Source: Bacillus_AB infantis_C
GTDB taxonomy: Bacteria > Bacillota > Bacilli > Bacillales > Cytobacillaceae
DNA length: 64,000 nucleotides
Direction: 5' to 3'
Assembly: GCF_050107595.1 (NCBI RefSeq)
Contig: NZ_JBNILH010000009.1
Span: 141,640 to 205,639, forward strand
The notes beneath the pieces were generated by a model. It was not told where the DNA came from. It was given only the letters and a program-made list of their open reading frames with translations, and searched no databases. Position 1 is the first letter of the stretch; every line of letters begins with the position of its first letter. Both the position numbers and the translations under genes were made by a program. This document shows positions 41,523-50,806 of this stretch, in pieces.

Positions 41523-42062
41523 CATATGTTCTCTTTTTTCAGTTCTTCCTCATCAACCAGAAAAGGTAGTTCCCTCTTCTCCAGTTCTTCAATGAATTCC
41601 TTCCTATGTTTAAGCGAATTCATGCTGATATTAAAAGGAGGACATCCGTTTCCTTAATTGATCTTCACCAATCTTTTCTTTCTGGCAGGAAGCCTTTCTA
41701 TGTACTTTTCTTCATCCTTCACGATAACCCCGAGGAAAGCATTGCCATGGACCTCATATGGAAAGATTCCTTCAAAATCTTCCCAGGCAATCTGTCCGGG
41801 GCCGCCTGGTCCATTGACTTCCAGACCCTCTGTGCTGAAAGAAACTAACGGGGATTTGTCAAAAATCATTCTTGCAAAAGGCAGGGCACACCCGAATAAT
41901 AAAACAGCAAACATAGAAAAAAATAATCAGCATAAAAAGTTCCCTGTTTTCTTCATTTAAAACCATATCGGCAGCCAGCCAGGCAAAAAATACACCAGCA
42001 GCCAATACAATCAGCATAAACAGAAAAATCTTTCCTTTAGCCGAATAAAATCGTTTTTCCAT
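41522..42062 (-). pseudogene. STM3941-family membrane protein, disrupted
   Basis: The first part MEKRFYSAKGKIFLF, with two hydrophobic helices, runs to about 41925, where a run of seven Ts (minus strand) shifts the frame. The second part continues with LVSFSTEGLEVNG, IAWEDFEGIFPYE and VKDEEKYIERL to a TAA at 41654. After that stop the same frame continues with CPPFNISMNSL and an acidic helix to 41522, which is the normal C-terminus of the family. So there is one frameshift and one nonsense codon. Either a decayed gene or, for the T-run, a sequencing error. Confidence 0.8.
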
Positions 42063-42235
42063 ATTGTCCCCCCTTATTCATTAATTGGTTCCATATGGAA
42101 AAATAACCCTTTTTTGAGATATAAACCAAAAAAATACATGCCGAAGCAATAATTCGAAATTCGAAACGTTTGAGTAGAATTTAAACATAAAAAGAGAAAT
42201 AATAGAAGCAATCTTAATTTAAGGTGTGGTTTTTT

Positions 42236-43576
42236 ATGTCCCAGCAAGACTTTACACAAGGGAATATCCTGAAGCAAATGTTCATTTTTTCTACGCCCAT
42301 CATGCTGACGAATCTGCTGCAGGTTTCCTACCAGTTCGTGGACAGCCTTTGGGTGGGGAATTTGCTCGGGGCTTCTTCCCTCGGGAGCATCGCCGTTTCC
42401 AGCACAGTCATATTCACGGTTCTGTCATTCATTATTGGAATCAACAATGCCGCTTTGACCATTCTGTCACAGCAAAAGGGAGGAGATGATGAAAAGGGGC
42501 TGAGGCAATATCTCAATAGTTTTGTAATCATCCTCACTCTGCTTTCGCTGGCTCTGGGTGCAGCAGGATATCTGGCTTCAAAGCCTATCCTTCAATGGCT
42601 CGATACACCTGAGGCATTGATTGCGGAAGCAGACTCGTATTTAAAGATCAATTTTCTCGGCATCCTTTTTTTATTTGGATACAATTTTCTCGGCACAATC
42701 CTTCGTTCCCTGGGGGACAGCAGGACGCCGCTGATTTTTGTACTGGTTGCAGTAGCTCTTAACAGTGTGTTGGACCCCATATTCATTTCGGTCCTCGGCT
42801 GGGGGATTGATGGAGCTGCATATGCCACTCTTGTGGCCCAAGGGGCCGCATTCATATCTGGCATGTATATTGTCCTGAAAAGAAAGCTCGCCCCATTCTC
42901 ACTGCCATTCATGCCGCAGAAGGCTGAAGTGTGGACTATTCTCAAATTAGGCATACCGTCAGGTCTTCAGATGATGGTGATCTCAGCAGGTGTTATGGCC
43001 ATAATGAGTGTGGTGAATTCCTTTGGGACGGACACAGTTGCAGGCTTTGGGGCAGCGCAGAGAATAGACAGCCTGATTATGCTGCCGGCTTCAGCGCTCG
43101 GCACGGCCGTCAACAGCATGGCAGGGCAGAATATTGGGGCAGGTCTATGGAAAAGGGTTCATAAAATAGCGCTGTATGGATCACTTTATAATTTAGTCAT
43201 CATGCTTATGATTGCGGGAACGGCTGTGCTATTGGCAAAAGCCGGGATATCACTGTTCATTTCCGATCCGGGAGCCGTTGAGTTTGGTACAGGCTATCTT
43301 GTATCTATCGCTTTCTTCTATCCGTTCCTCGGACTCAATTTTGTATTGAATGGCATAGTCAGGGCAGCAGGGGCCATGTTCCAGGTGCTTGTGCTCAATA
43401 TCATCTCATTTTGGGTGCTGAGGTACCCTTTAACCTACCTGTTCTCACAGTGGATGGGGGAGGAGGGGATTGCATACGGAATGGGAACAAGCTTTATGAT
43501 CAGCAGCATAATTGCTTTTTCGTACTATAAATTTGGCCGATGGGACCGGAAAAGGGTATTTTCACCTGAGAGTTAA
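42236..43576 (+). CDS. MATE-family efflux transporter
   Basis: A 446-residue protein with twelve transmembrane helices in two halves. The N-terminus GNILKQMFIFSTPIMLTNLLQ and DSLWVGNLLGASSLGSIAV, and GFGAAQRIDSL in the second half, are MATE signatures. It should export cationic drugs or metabolites using a Na+ or H+ gradient; the substrate is unknown. The ATG at 42236 follows AAGGTG at a somewhat long distance. It ends in a terminator, after which the first hairpin array begins. Confidence 0.9.
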   Translation: MSQQDFTQGNILKQMFIFSTPIMLTNLLQVSYQFVDSLWVGNLLGASSLGSIAVSSTVIFTVLSFIIGINNAALTILSQQKGGDDEKGLRQYLNSFVIILTLLSLALGAAGYLASKPILQWLDTPEALIAEADSYLKINFLGILFLFGYNFLGTILRSLGDSRTPLIFVLVAVALNSVLDPIFISVLGWGIDGAAYATLVAQGAAFISGMYIVLKRKLAPFSLPFMPQKAEVWTILKLGIPSGLQMMVISAGVMAIMSVVNSFGTDTVAGFGAAQRIDSLIMLPASALGTAVNSMAGQNIGAGLWKRVHKIALYGSLYNLVIMLMIAGTAVLLAKAGISLFISDPGAVEFGTGYLVSIAFFYPFLGLNFVLNGIVRAAGAMFQVLVLNIISFWVLRYPLTYLFSQWMGEEGIAYGMGTSFMISSIIAFSYYKFGRWDRKRVFSPES

Positions 43577-43581
43577 CATGC

Positions 43582-43610
43582 AAAAGACACTCCCGTGCGG
43601 AGTGTCTTTT
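43582..43610 (+). terminator. terminator of MATE gene
   Basis: AAAAGACACTCC/GGAGTGTCTTTT stem with a 5-base loop. Confidence 0.9.
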
Positions 43611-43635
43611 GTCGTGTGGAAAAAAGGAAATTTTT

Positions 43636-44030
43636 GTATCCCGCAGGCTCCTGGATAAATGACTGCGGAGAAAAAAGGAAAGTTATGTATCCCATCAGGC
43701 TCCTGGGCTACATGAGTGCGGAGAAAAAAGGGAAGTCATGTATCCCATCAGGCTCCTGGGATACATGACTGCGAAGAATAAAAGGAAGTCATGTATCTCA
43801 TCAGGCTCCTCGGATACATGAGTGCGAAGAATAAAAGGAAGTCATGTATCCCATCAGGCTCCTCGGATACATGAGTGCGGAGAAAAAAGGGAAGTCATGT
43901 ATCCCATCAGGCTCCTCGGATACATGAGTGCGGAGAAAAAAGGAAGTCATGTATCCCATCAGGTTCCTGGGATACATGGGTGCAAAAATTAAAGAAATCA
44001 TGTATCCCATCGGAGGTCTGGATACATGGC
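43636..44030. repeat. array of eight 51-53-bp hairpin-bearing tandem repeats
   Basis: Units begin at 43636, 43687, 43740, 43793, 43846, 43899, 43951 and 44002, so the period is 51-53 bp. Each holds a palindrome CATGTATCCCA...TGGGATACATG (9-11-bp arms, loop with CAGGCTCC) followed by an A-rich GTGCGGAGAAAAAAGGAAGT stretch. Central units are nearly identical; outer ones decay, most at the last unit. Substitutions such as TGGG to TCGG affect one arm in several units. The sequence between palindromes is conserved, so this is not a CRISPR. No gene lies in 43577-44213. Confidence 0.95.
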
Positions 44031-44185
44031 TCGGCTGCTCGTTGCTGTATCATTTACTATTTTCAAGCGTTACAGTTTTTTATAAAAAACTCCTCTTCAC
44101 CTTTTCCCAGAAAGAGTTTTCCCCTTAAGTTTTACAGTTTTAATTATTTGCCGGTCAGTTTGGCTTCAATTTATTTCGACATGCT

Positions 44186-44214
44186 GAGACACTCCACCAA
44201 AGAGTGTCTCTTTT
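44186..44214. terminator. hairpin at the galU end
   Basis: GAGACACTC/GAGTGTCTC stem with a T run only on the plus side, directly next to the galU stop. Confidence 0.5.
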
Positions 44215-45095
44215 CAGCTTTCCGGGCGTTTTGCTCCTTCCTTAAAACTATACAAATATCGCTCCAGCTTTTCTTTAATTTCTTCGTTTTTTAATGCAAA
44301 CTCGATTGAAGCCTGCAGAAAACCGAATTTATCACCGGTATCATAGCGATTGCCTTCTATCAGACATGAATACATGGGTCCTTCTTTCAGGAGCTGCGAC
44401 AGAGCTTCAGTCAGCTGGATTTCTCCAGAAGGATCAGGCTGAAGGGACTCCAAAACAGGAAATATCTCAGGTGTAAGGACATAGCGCCCGATGATTGCCT
44501 GGTTGGTCGGAGCTGATTGCTTCGGAGGCTTTTCGACCAGCCGTTCAATTTTGCAAAGATTGCCTGCTTTAAACGAATAATCGATGATCCCGTATTTGGA
44601 AACATCTTCCCATGGAATTTCTTTTGCGCCGACCATGCAGGATCCAGTTTCCTTAAACTGGCTGATCATCTGCAGGAGGGCAGGGGTGCCGGAATCGACC
44701 AGGTCATCACCGAGGAGGACAGCAAAAGGCTCATTCCCGATAAATTGTTTTGCACAAAGAACCGCGTGCCCGAGCCCCAAAGGCTCCTTTTGCCGTACAT
44801 AATGGATGGAAGCGAGATTCGAAGCCGCTTCCACTTTCTTTAAGAGTTCGGTTTTGCCGGTTTTCTTCAGCATCAGCTCAAGTTCGACCGACTTATCGAA
44901 ATGGTCTTCAATTGCTCGTTTATTCCTCCCGGTAATAATGATGATATCCTCAATGCCGGAAGCAATGGCTTCCTCTACGATGTATTGGATGGCAGGTTTG
45001 TCGGCAACCGGCAGCATTTCCTTTGGCTGGGCTTTTGTGGCGGGCAGAAAACGGGTGCCAAGGCCGGCTGCCGGAATGACCGCTTTTCTGATCAT
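44214..45095 (-). CDS. galU: UTP-glucose-1-phosphate uridylyltransferase
   Basis: A 293-residue nucleotidyltransferase making UDP-glucose. N-terminal signature KAVIPAAGLGTRFLPATKAQPKEMLP near 4-29, with the G-x-G-T-R-F loop and catalytic Lys; then FAVLLGDDLVDS and GIIDYSF, and VEKPPKQSAPTNQAIIGRY. Length matches GtaB/GalU of Bacillus. UDP-glucose feeds teichoic acid glucosylation and glycolipids, in line with the divergent glycosylation genes next to it. GGAGG ribosome site. Confidence 0.96.
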   Translation of the reverse strand: MIRKAVIPAAGLGTRFLPATKAQPKEMLPVADKPAIQYIVEEAIASGIEDIIIITGRNKRAIEDHFDKSVELELMLKKTGKTELLKKVEAASNLASIHYVRQKEPLGLGHAVLCAKQFIGNEPFAVLLGDDLVDSGTPALLQMISQFKETGSCMVGAKEIPWEDVSKYGIIDYSFKAGNLCKIERLVEKPPKQSAPTNQAIIGRYVLTPEIFPVLESLQPDPSGEIQLTEALSQLLKEGPMYSCLIEGNRYDTGDKFGFLQASIEFALKNEEIKEKLERYLYSFKEGAKRPES

Positions 45096-45249
45096 ACTTA
45101 ATACCTCCCAGCAGATTTTAACTAAACTAAGTCACTCAACAGAATATATGAACAGGGACAAACGGGATATGCACCTTTTAATCAGGAAAAAAAGGAATAG
45201 TTCTCCTGAAGCCCGCACAATTTAATATCAATGCAAGAGAGTTAGCGGG

Positions 45250-46932
45250 GTGTATGAATTGACAGGAAATCTATTCCTGAAAGACAGAAAATATATCGTC
45301 ATGGCGCTTGCTGCCATAGCCTTGTATGTAAGCCCATTATTCATTCTCGGGGAAGATGCGCATATACGCGTCCATGACAACCTGGATTCTAATCTGGCCT
45401 GGTATAAAGTCCTCAGAGAAAGCGGGCAGACTTTTGGAACGGCAGAGGCTGTCATACCGCAGGTCATCAACGGCCTTCCGCGCAATGCCTTTGGAACTGA
45501 ACTCAGCGGCATCGTCTGGCTATTTTCTATTTTTCCGACCATGACAGCCTATGCCCTCAATCAGCTTTTTACAAGATGTGCCGCCTTCATGGGCATGTAC
45601 CTTTTGCTGAAAAGCCATTTTATCAAGAATCCTGAATGGTCTGCCATCAGGGCAGGTGCAGCACTTGCATTCGCGCTGACTCCATTTTGGCCATCAGGAA
45701 TGCTGAGCACGCTTGGTATGCCCCTTGCCTTATGGGCTTTTTTGAATATACGGAAGGGGAAGGCGGACTGGAAAAGCTATCTTGCGCTCGCGCTGCTTCC
45801 TTTTTACTCCAGCTTTGTTCTCGGATTTTTCTTCTTCCTTGCTGCAATGGGTGGCTTATGGCTGTTTGACCTATTCAGGGGAAAAGGCCTCAATTTGCGG
45901 TTCCTTGCGTCTATTGCCGGCATGACCCTTTTATATCTGCTGGTTGAGTACCGCCTTGTCCACTCCTTTCTTTTCCTGGAAGAAGATAACAGCCGTGATG
46001 AATATTTTCATGCACGGCTTACATTTGCCCATTGCATCAGGCTCGCCTTTAAAAACTTCGTTCTGGGCCATACCCATGTCATGACAGTTCATGGGCTGAT
46101 TATCCTGCCTGTCACTCTATATGCTTTATTCCTGGTCTGGAAGAATAAAAGCTGGCGTCAGGAGAGAATTTACGTATTTTTATTTGTCTTTAATTTTCTT
46201 CTGTCCTTCTGGTACGCTTTCTGGTTTTATAAAGGATGGCTTCCATTGACAGAGCGATTTCATTTTATGGACACCTTCAATTTTGCCAGGTTCCACTTTT
46301 TGCGGCCGCTTATCATTTATATGGGATTCGCGCTCGCTTTAAGGATTGTCTGGACATCGTCGAAGACCAGAAAGAGCATCCTTGCCGTCATTATCGCTCA
46401 GATTCTTTTGCTTGGAGCCTTCAATGAAGAAATCATTTACAGCAGGAAGCCATCGGTCAAAGAATTCTACGCAGAAAATTTATTCCTGGAGATAGGAAAA
46501 TACATAGACAGGCCAAAGGAGGATTACCGGGTCGCAAGCATAGGCATCCATCCGGCAATCGCCCAGTATAACGGCTTTTATACCCTTGATACGTATAATA
46601 ATTTCTACCCGCTCTCCTATAAGCACCGGTTCAGGAAAATAATTGCGCAGGAATTGGCAAAAAATAAGACCATACGCCGGTATTTCGATGAGTGGGGAGG
46701 AAGGTGTTATATCTTTACTGCTGAACTGGGGAAGCATTATATGTTCAAAAAAAATTCTAATAAGAAGCTTAATAATCTTGAATTGGATACCGCTGTTTTC
46801 AAGGAAATGGGCGGGCAGTATATTTTTTCTGCCGTACCGATTTTAAACAGCATGGAAAACGGGCTTGAGCTGGAGAGAGAATTCACAACAGGGGATGCTG
46901 CCTGGAAGATTTATCTGTATAAGGCAATATAG
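45250..46932 (+). CDS. YkoS-like polytopic membrane protein (DUF6044 type)
   Basis: A 560-residue membrane protein with about eleven helices and a C-terminal soluble part. The N-terminal loop RVHDNLDSNLAWYKVL has the Asp pair seen in the first outer loop of GT-C-type glycosyltransferases. Bacillus subtilis YkoS has the same layout and lies next to the glycosyltransferase YkoT, as here. A role as a GT-C transferase on envelope polymers is inferred. The start is GTG at 45250; a TTG at 45259 after GGGGTG is an alternative. Confidence 0.75.
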   Translation: MYELTGNLFLKDRKYIVMALAAIALYVSPLFILGEDAHIRVHDNLDSNLAWYKVLRESGQTFGTAEAVIPQVINGLPRNAFGTELSGIVWLFSIFPTMTAYALNQLFTRCAAFMGMYLLLKSHFIKNPEWSAIRAGAALAFALTPFWPSGMLSTLGMPLALWAFLNIRKGKADWKSYLALALLPFYSSFVLGFFFFLAAMGGLWLFDLFRGKGLNLRFLASIAGMTLLYLLVEYRLVHSFLFLEEDNSRDEYFHARLTFAHCIRLAFKNFVLGHTHVMTVHGLIILPVTLYALFLVWKNKSWRQERIYVFLFVFNFLLSFWYAFWFYKGWLPLTERFHFMDTFNFARFHFLRPLIIYMGFALALRIVWTSSKTRKSILAVIIAQILLLGAFNEEIIYSRKPSVKEFYAENLFLEIGKYIDRPKEDYRVASIGIHPAIAQYNGFYTLDTYNNFYPLSYKHRFRKIIAQELAKNKTIRRYFDEWGGRCYIFTAELGKHYMFKKNSNKKLNNLELDTAVFKEMGGQYIFSAVPILNSMENGLELEREFTTGDAAWKIYLYKAI

Positions 46933-46951
46933 ACATCTAGGAGGAAGCAGA

Positions 46952-47989
46952 ATGACTGAAACCATATTGACGATCGTTGTACCCTGCTATAACGAAGAAG
47001 AGATGCTGGCATATACGATGGCGGAACTTGGCAGGCTGATGGAGGACCTTGAAACTGAAGGGCTGATTTCCAGCTCGAGCAAGCTTCTGTTTGTTGATGA
47101 CGGAAGCAGGGATAGGACATGGAATCTCATCCATAAAGAAAGCCTGAAATCAGAACGGGTGACAGGGCTTAAGCTGTCCAGGAACTCAGGGCACCAAAAT
47201 GCTCTTCTTGCAGGAATATTCACCAGCATGAAATCATCGGATTGTATTGTTACAATCGATGCTGATCTGCAGGATGATCCCGGGGCTATAAGGGAATTCC
47301 TGATAAAATATCATGAAGGCTGTGATATTGTCTATGGAGTGAGGAGCAAGCGCGAAGAAGATACCTTTTTCAAACGGGCCACCGCACAGGGTTTCTATAA
47401 AATGATGGCCAAGCTTGGCGCCAGCCTGGTCTACAATCATGCTGATTTTCGTCTCTTAAGCAGGCGTGCTGCTGAGGAGCTGGCACAGTATGGAGAAACA
47501 AATATGTTCCTGAGGGGAATCATCCCCCTTATCGGCTTCCGCTCTGCCCAGGTATTATATGAGCGGAAAGAGCGGATGGCAGGAGAAACGAAATATCCGC
47601 TGAAAAAGATGATTTCTTTTGCACTCGACGGATTAACTTCTTTTTCTGTGACGCCGATCCGGCTGGTCTTATTGGCAGGCATCGTTTCATCGGTGATCAG
47701 CATCCTTTTCGGGACTTATTTTCTTTTTCTTAAATTTACGGGAAGCACTGAAGCAGGGTGGACATCCCTCATTTCGTCCATCTGGCTCATAGGCGGGGTG
47801 CAGCTTACCGCTATCGGGATGATTGGGGAATATATAGGCAAAATCTATAAAGAAACGAAAAGGCGTCCCAGATTCATCGTCGAAATCGATACCTATACAC
47901 TGCCTGCGTCACTTCAGCTGAAAAACAGGGAGATGGAGCAGGATGAAGGTTACAGCATCAAGTATCGCCAGCTTCCTGAAACCAACTGA
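46952..47989 (+). CDS. family 2 glycosyltransferase, YkoT/GtrB-like
   Basis: A 345-residue GT-A enzyme with two C-terminal transmembrane helices. TIVVPCYNEEEML near 7-19, FVDDGSRDRTW near 49-59, DADLQDDPG near 100-108 and a RLLSRRAAEEL region are the dolichol/undecaprenyl-phosphate sugar transferase pattern. It should load a sugar on undecaprenyl phosphate. The ATG at 46952 has AGGAGG 7 bases before it. It overlaps the GtrA gene by 47 bases, so the two are translated together. Confidence 0.92.
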   Translation: MTETILTIVVPCYNEEEMLAYTMAELGRLMEDLETEGLISSSSKLLFVDDGSRDRTWNLIHKESLKSERVTGLKLSRNSGHQNALLAGIFTSMKSSDCIVTIDADLQDDPGAIREFLIKYHEGCDIVYGVRSKREEDTFFKRATAQGFYKMMAKLGASLVYNHADFRLLSRRAAEELAQYGETNMFLRGIIPLIGFRSAQVLYERKERMAGETKYPLKKMISFALDGLTSFSVTPIRLVLLAGIVSSVISILFGTYFLFLKFTGSTEAGWTSLISSIWLIGGVQLTAIGMIGEYIGKIYKETKRRPRFIVEIDTYTLPASLQLKNREMEQDEGYSIKYRQLPETN

Positions 47990-48365
47990 TACAATTATCA
48001 GGTTCCTGCTTGTCGGCCTAATCAATACTCTGATCGGGCTTGGCAGCGTTTATATTCTATTGTGGGCAGGGGCAGGGTACTGGCTCTCCACGTTCCTCGG
48101 AAATGCTGCTGGTGCTGTGACAAGCTATTTTCTTAATAAAGCTTATACATTTAAAAGCTCACAGCCTTTTATAAAAAGCGGTCTTCTTTTTGCGAGCCTT
48201 GCGGCAAGCTGCTATTTTATTTCCTACAGCCTGGCAAAGAAGCTGGCATTGATTTTGGACAATCATCTGGCATTCTATCCAGAAACGGCGGCAGTGCTGT
48301 TGGGAACTGTATTATATACAGTGTTGAATTATTTAGGCCAGAAATATATTGTATTTAAAAGGTAG
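47943..48365 (+). CDS. GtrA-like flippase
   Basis: A 140-residue protein with four transmembrane helices typical of GtrA: IRFLLVGLINTLIGLGSVY, NAAGAVTSYFLNKAYTFKS and the closing LNYLGQKYIVFKR. GtrA proteins are thought to flip undecaprenyl-phosphate-linked sugars made by GtrB-like enzymes. The position directly after the GtrB-like gene and before no further gene completes a YkoS/GtrB/GtrA trio. Confidence 0.9.
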   Translation: MKVTASSIASFLKPTDTIIRFLLVGLINTLIGLGSVYILLWAGAGYWLSTFLGNAAGAVTSYFLNKAYTFKSSQPFIKSGLLFASLAASCYFISYSLAKKLALILDNHLAFYPETAAVLLGTVLYTVLNYLGQKYIVFKR

Positions 48366-48604
48366 GCAGCTTCCATTTAGCTGTCTATTTTTATCTCTTT
48401 TATAACTTGCTGAATGTTTAGATAATTATGGTAATATAAGATGAGGGGAAGGAGGAGCCGCGGTCCTTATTGTTATGGAACAGAGGATGAATTCTTTTTA
48501 TCTGCTGAAACATCGCCGGCTCATATGATTCGGCCGGTTGAAAAAACTATATAGCAGATTTGGTGGTATTAGAAAATTTAACATAAAGTAGAGGCGTGAA
48601 AGCG

Positions 48605-49063
48605 ATGTTTATAGTAAATGTTGAAGCAGCAGTCCACAGAAATGGAAAATGGCTGATCGGAAAAAGAAGCAGCCAGGAAAGCCACGCAGGGGGAATGCTG
48701 GCTCTGATCGGGGGGAAGGCGGAGAGGGAAGGCCACTCCAAAGATATTTTAGAAAGAACAGTAAAAAGAGAAATCCTTGAAGAAACAGGAGTACTGATAA
48801 AAGACGAAATGGAGTATGTATGCAGCAGTTCTTTCATAACGGATAATGGATGCCATGTGGTTGACATTGTTTTTCTGTGTGAATACGAAAGCGGGGAAGC
48901 CAGTCCAGTCTGTCCTGATGAAAACGAAGAAGTGATGTGGATGAGCAGCAGAGAAATCCTTGAGCAGCCGGATGCACCTGAATGGCTGATGCGGAGCATT
49001 GCGGCTGCAGAAGATCTCTTAGATAAAAGGAGGCAACGAGCAGACACAGGCAGGACGGTTTAG
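48605..49063 (+). CDS. Nudix hydrolase
   Basis: A 152-residue Nudix-fold protein. The box is present in modified form: GGKAEREGHSKDILER...REILEETGV near 39-67, with all the REUxEExG residues but a few extra residues before them. It probably hydrolyses a nucleoside diphosphate derivative; the substrate is open. The ATG at 48605 is chosen since AGAGG is too close to the GTG at 48596. It ends 43 bases before dnaN2, possibly co-transcribed. Confidence 0.85.
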   Translation: MFIVNVEAAVHRNGKWLIGKRSSQESHAGGMLALIGGKAEREGHSKDILERTVKREILEETGVLIKDEMEYVCSSSFITDNGCHVVDIVFLCEYESGEASPVCPDENEEVMWMSSREILEQPDAPEWLMRSIAAAEDLLDKRRQRADTGRTV

Positions 49064-49106
49064 CAGTGAAGGAGGGCTATTTCAAACAAAAAGGAGGTGC
49101 ACCTAA

Positions 49107-50282
49107 ATGGAATTCAACGTAAATGGTGAGTATTTGATTGATAGCATTAGTGAGGCGGCAAGGATTGCTGGAGGAAGCCATGGTGATGCTGCTGGCAAAC
49201 TAGTTATGATAGAAGCGCACAGCGGGGGCCTTTCTGTCTCTTCCGGAAGCGGGGGCCGGTCTGTTATTTTTGAGTTTCCATTCATAAACGGCAGGGATTC
49301 CGGACTGGATATATTGGAATATGGAAAGCTGGCAGCTGATGGAAGAATGCTTTCTGAAGTCATCAGGAAAATACCTGGGCGTTTAAGCATCAAAGCTTCA
49401 ACTTCATATAAAATCTCCATTAGTTCAGCAGACGGGCAGATTTCTGCAACGATTGCAGGTTTCCCTTTAGAACAGCTTCCTGATTTAGCATATGGTGAGT
49501 TTCCTTATATATATACTTTGAAAGCATCTGATCTTGCAGCAGGATTGAGGAATACAGCTTCATCTGCGGCAAAAACAAGCTCAAGGCCAATCCTGGAAGG
49601 CATCAATCTGGCATTTGATGAAAGCGGGCTGACATTCACGGCGACAGATTCAAGCCGGCTTGCCATGTGGAAAGCTGCCGGATCTGCTGGATTCAGCCAG
49701 TCAATCACTCTGCCGGCAAGGAATGCAGCAGAATTGCTCAAATTGATTGGCAAGTCACCAAGCGGAGAAGCAGCCATTTATATATCCAATTCCCAGGCAG
49801 CATTCACCACATCAACATTCCGATTCTGCTCTTCGCTTTTGACCGGCAGATTTCCACCTTCTGAGAAGCTGACGCCGGAAGGGTGCAAAACAGAGTTAGT
49901 CATCAATAGGAAGCACCTTCTTCAAGGAGTCAAGCGGACGATGATATTTGCTGGAGAAAAAAGAAGCTCTCTTGTTTCCATCCAAGTCAAGGATGCAAAC
50001 TCCATCACTATATCTTCCCCAATGTCTGAAATGGGCAAGGAGGTGCAGGAATTGCAGAGCATCAGCGGAGAAACAGAAGCTTCAGCAGTCATAAATGGGA
50101 GTTATCTGGCGGATGCGCTGATAGGAACAGAATCAGAATATATGAAAATAAGGCTTTATGGGACAATGAAGCCAATCCTTATCTCTTCCCTTGGGGAGGC
50201 AAACTATTTTCACCTCATTTCTCCTGTCAGGACTGCATCCGGGATGTTCCTTGGCAACAGACAGATTCAAAAACAGGACTAG
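49107..50282 (+). CDS. second DNA polymerase III beta (sliding clamp) paralogue
   Basis: A 391-residue protein of three clamp domains. LDILEYGKLAADGRMLSEVIRKIP, the middle ASSAAKTSSRPILEGINLAF and the SLLTGRFPPSEKL segment align with DnaN (TSRPILTG and GxYPD motifs), and it ends near FHLISPVRT, which corresponds to the LPVRT that closes DnaN. The chromosome's main dnaN would lie near oriC beside dnaA; this stand-alone gene is a diverged paralogue, as known for some Bacilli (dnaN2). It may serve in repair or with a specialised polymerase. AAGGAGGTG ribosome site. Confidence 0.88.
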   Translation: MEFNVNGEYLIDSISEAARIAGGSHGDAAGKLVMIEAHSGGLSVSSGSGGRSVIFEFPFINGRDSGLDILEYGKLAADGRMLSEVIRKIPGRLSIKASTSYKISISSADGQISATIAGFPLEQLPDLAYGEFPYIYTLKASDLAAGLRNTASSAAKTSSRPILEGINLAFDESGLTFTATDSSRLAMWKAAGSAGFSQSITLPARNAAELLKLIGKSPSGEAAIYISNSQAAFTTSTFRFCSSLLTGRFPPSEKLTPEGCKTELVINRKHLLQGVKRTMIFAGEKRSSLVSIQVKDANSITISSPMSEMGKEVQELQSISGETEASAVINGSYLADALIGTESEYMKIRLYGTMKPILISSLGEANYFHLISPVRTASGMFLGNRQIQKQD

Positions 50283-50458
50283 AGCTGAAAGATTATAAAA
50301 TCACTCTTAAGGGGATCAGTAAACAGAAAAACAAGAATTTTATCAAAAGAGGGAGCAGACTGTATCCAGTTGGCAGGCTGTATAAAGGAAGCCAGCTGGA
50401 AAACGGCCAAAGCGGGGAGGGGGAAGCAGGAGGTATTTTTCCTCCCATCCGGGCTTCT

Positions 50459-50695
50459 TCAGCTGAAAGGAGGCATGCCGCGGCCGATTTCCTTAATAAT
50501 GCTGGTAATGGATTCAATATCCTGGGTTTCAAGTCCAAATGCATTTTTAATCTTTTTTTCTATATTGTCTGAAACATTCCGTTTCCCGATTTCAATCAAA
50601 GCAACCAATGAAAAGCTGCAATTAATCATTTTGGCAAATTCACGCTGTGAAAGATTATAGTTCTTTCTGATAAATTTAATGATTTCTTTATCCAA
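50459..50695 (-). CDS. small XRE-family HTH regulator
   Basis: A 78-residue protein made almost entirely of one Cro/C1-type HTH: IRKNYNLSQREFAKMINCSFSLVALIEIGKRNVS. It starts with TTG at 50695, 6 bases after AAGGAGAT. Residues after 55 form an amphipathic tail. It is next to dnaN2 and the SOS-box gene, and such small regulators are frequent in mobile or phage-derived loci. The target is unknown. The gap 50283-50458 holds nothing recognised. Confidence 0.8.
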   Translation of the reverse strand: MDKEIIKFIRKNYNLSQREFAKMINCSFSLVALIEIGKRNVSDNIEKKIKNAFGLETQDIESITSIIKEIGRGMPPFS

Positions 50696-50806
50696 AGTTA
50701 AATCTCCTTTTTTCTTTTATTTTCATATTATAAAAGAAAGTGAAGAACTTCACTAGTGAAATATAAAAATAAAAGAAGGAAGGAAAAGAAAAAAACGTCT
50801 TTTGAG

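Noticed and set aside
43801..44010. 69-residue minus-strand frame inside array 1
   Set aside because: Its peptide is just the translated repeat, with no ribosome site; period not a multiple of three in all units.
43636..44030. CRISPR array
   Set aside because: Both the palindrome and the stretch between palindromes are conserved, so there are no unique spacers; no cas genes are near.
48365..48600. 17-codon frame after GGAAGGAGG near 48475
   Set aside because: Spacing from the purine-rich site is too long and nothing conserved is recognisable.
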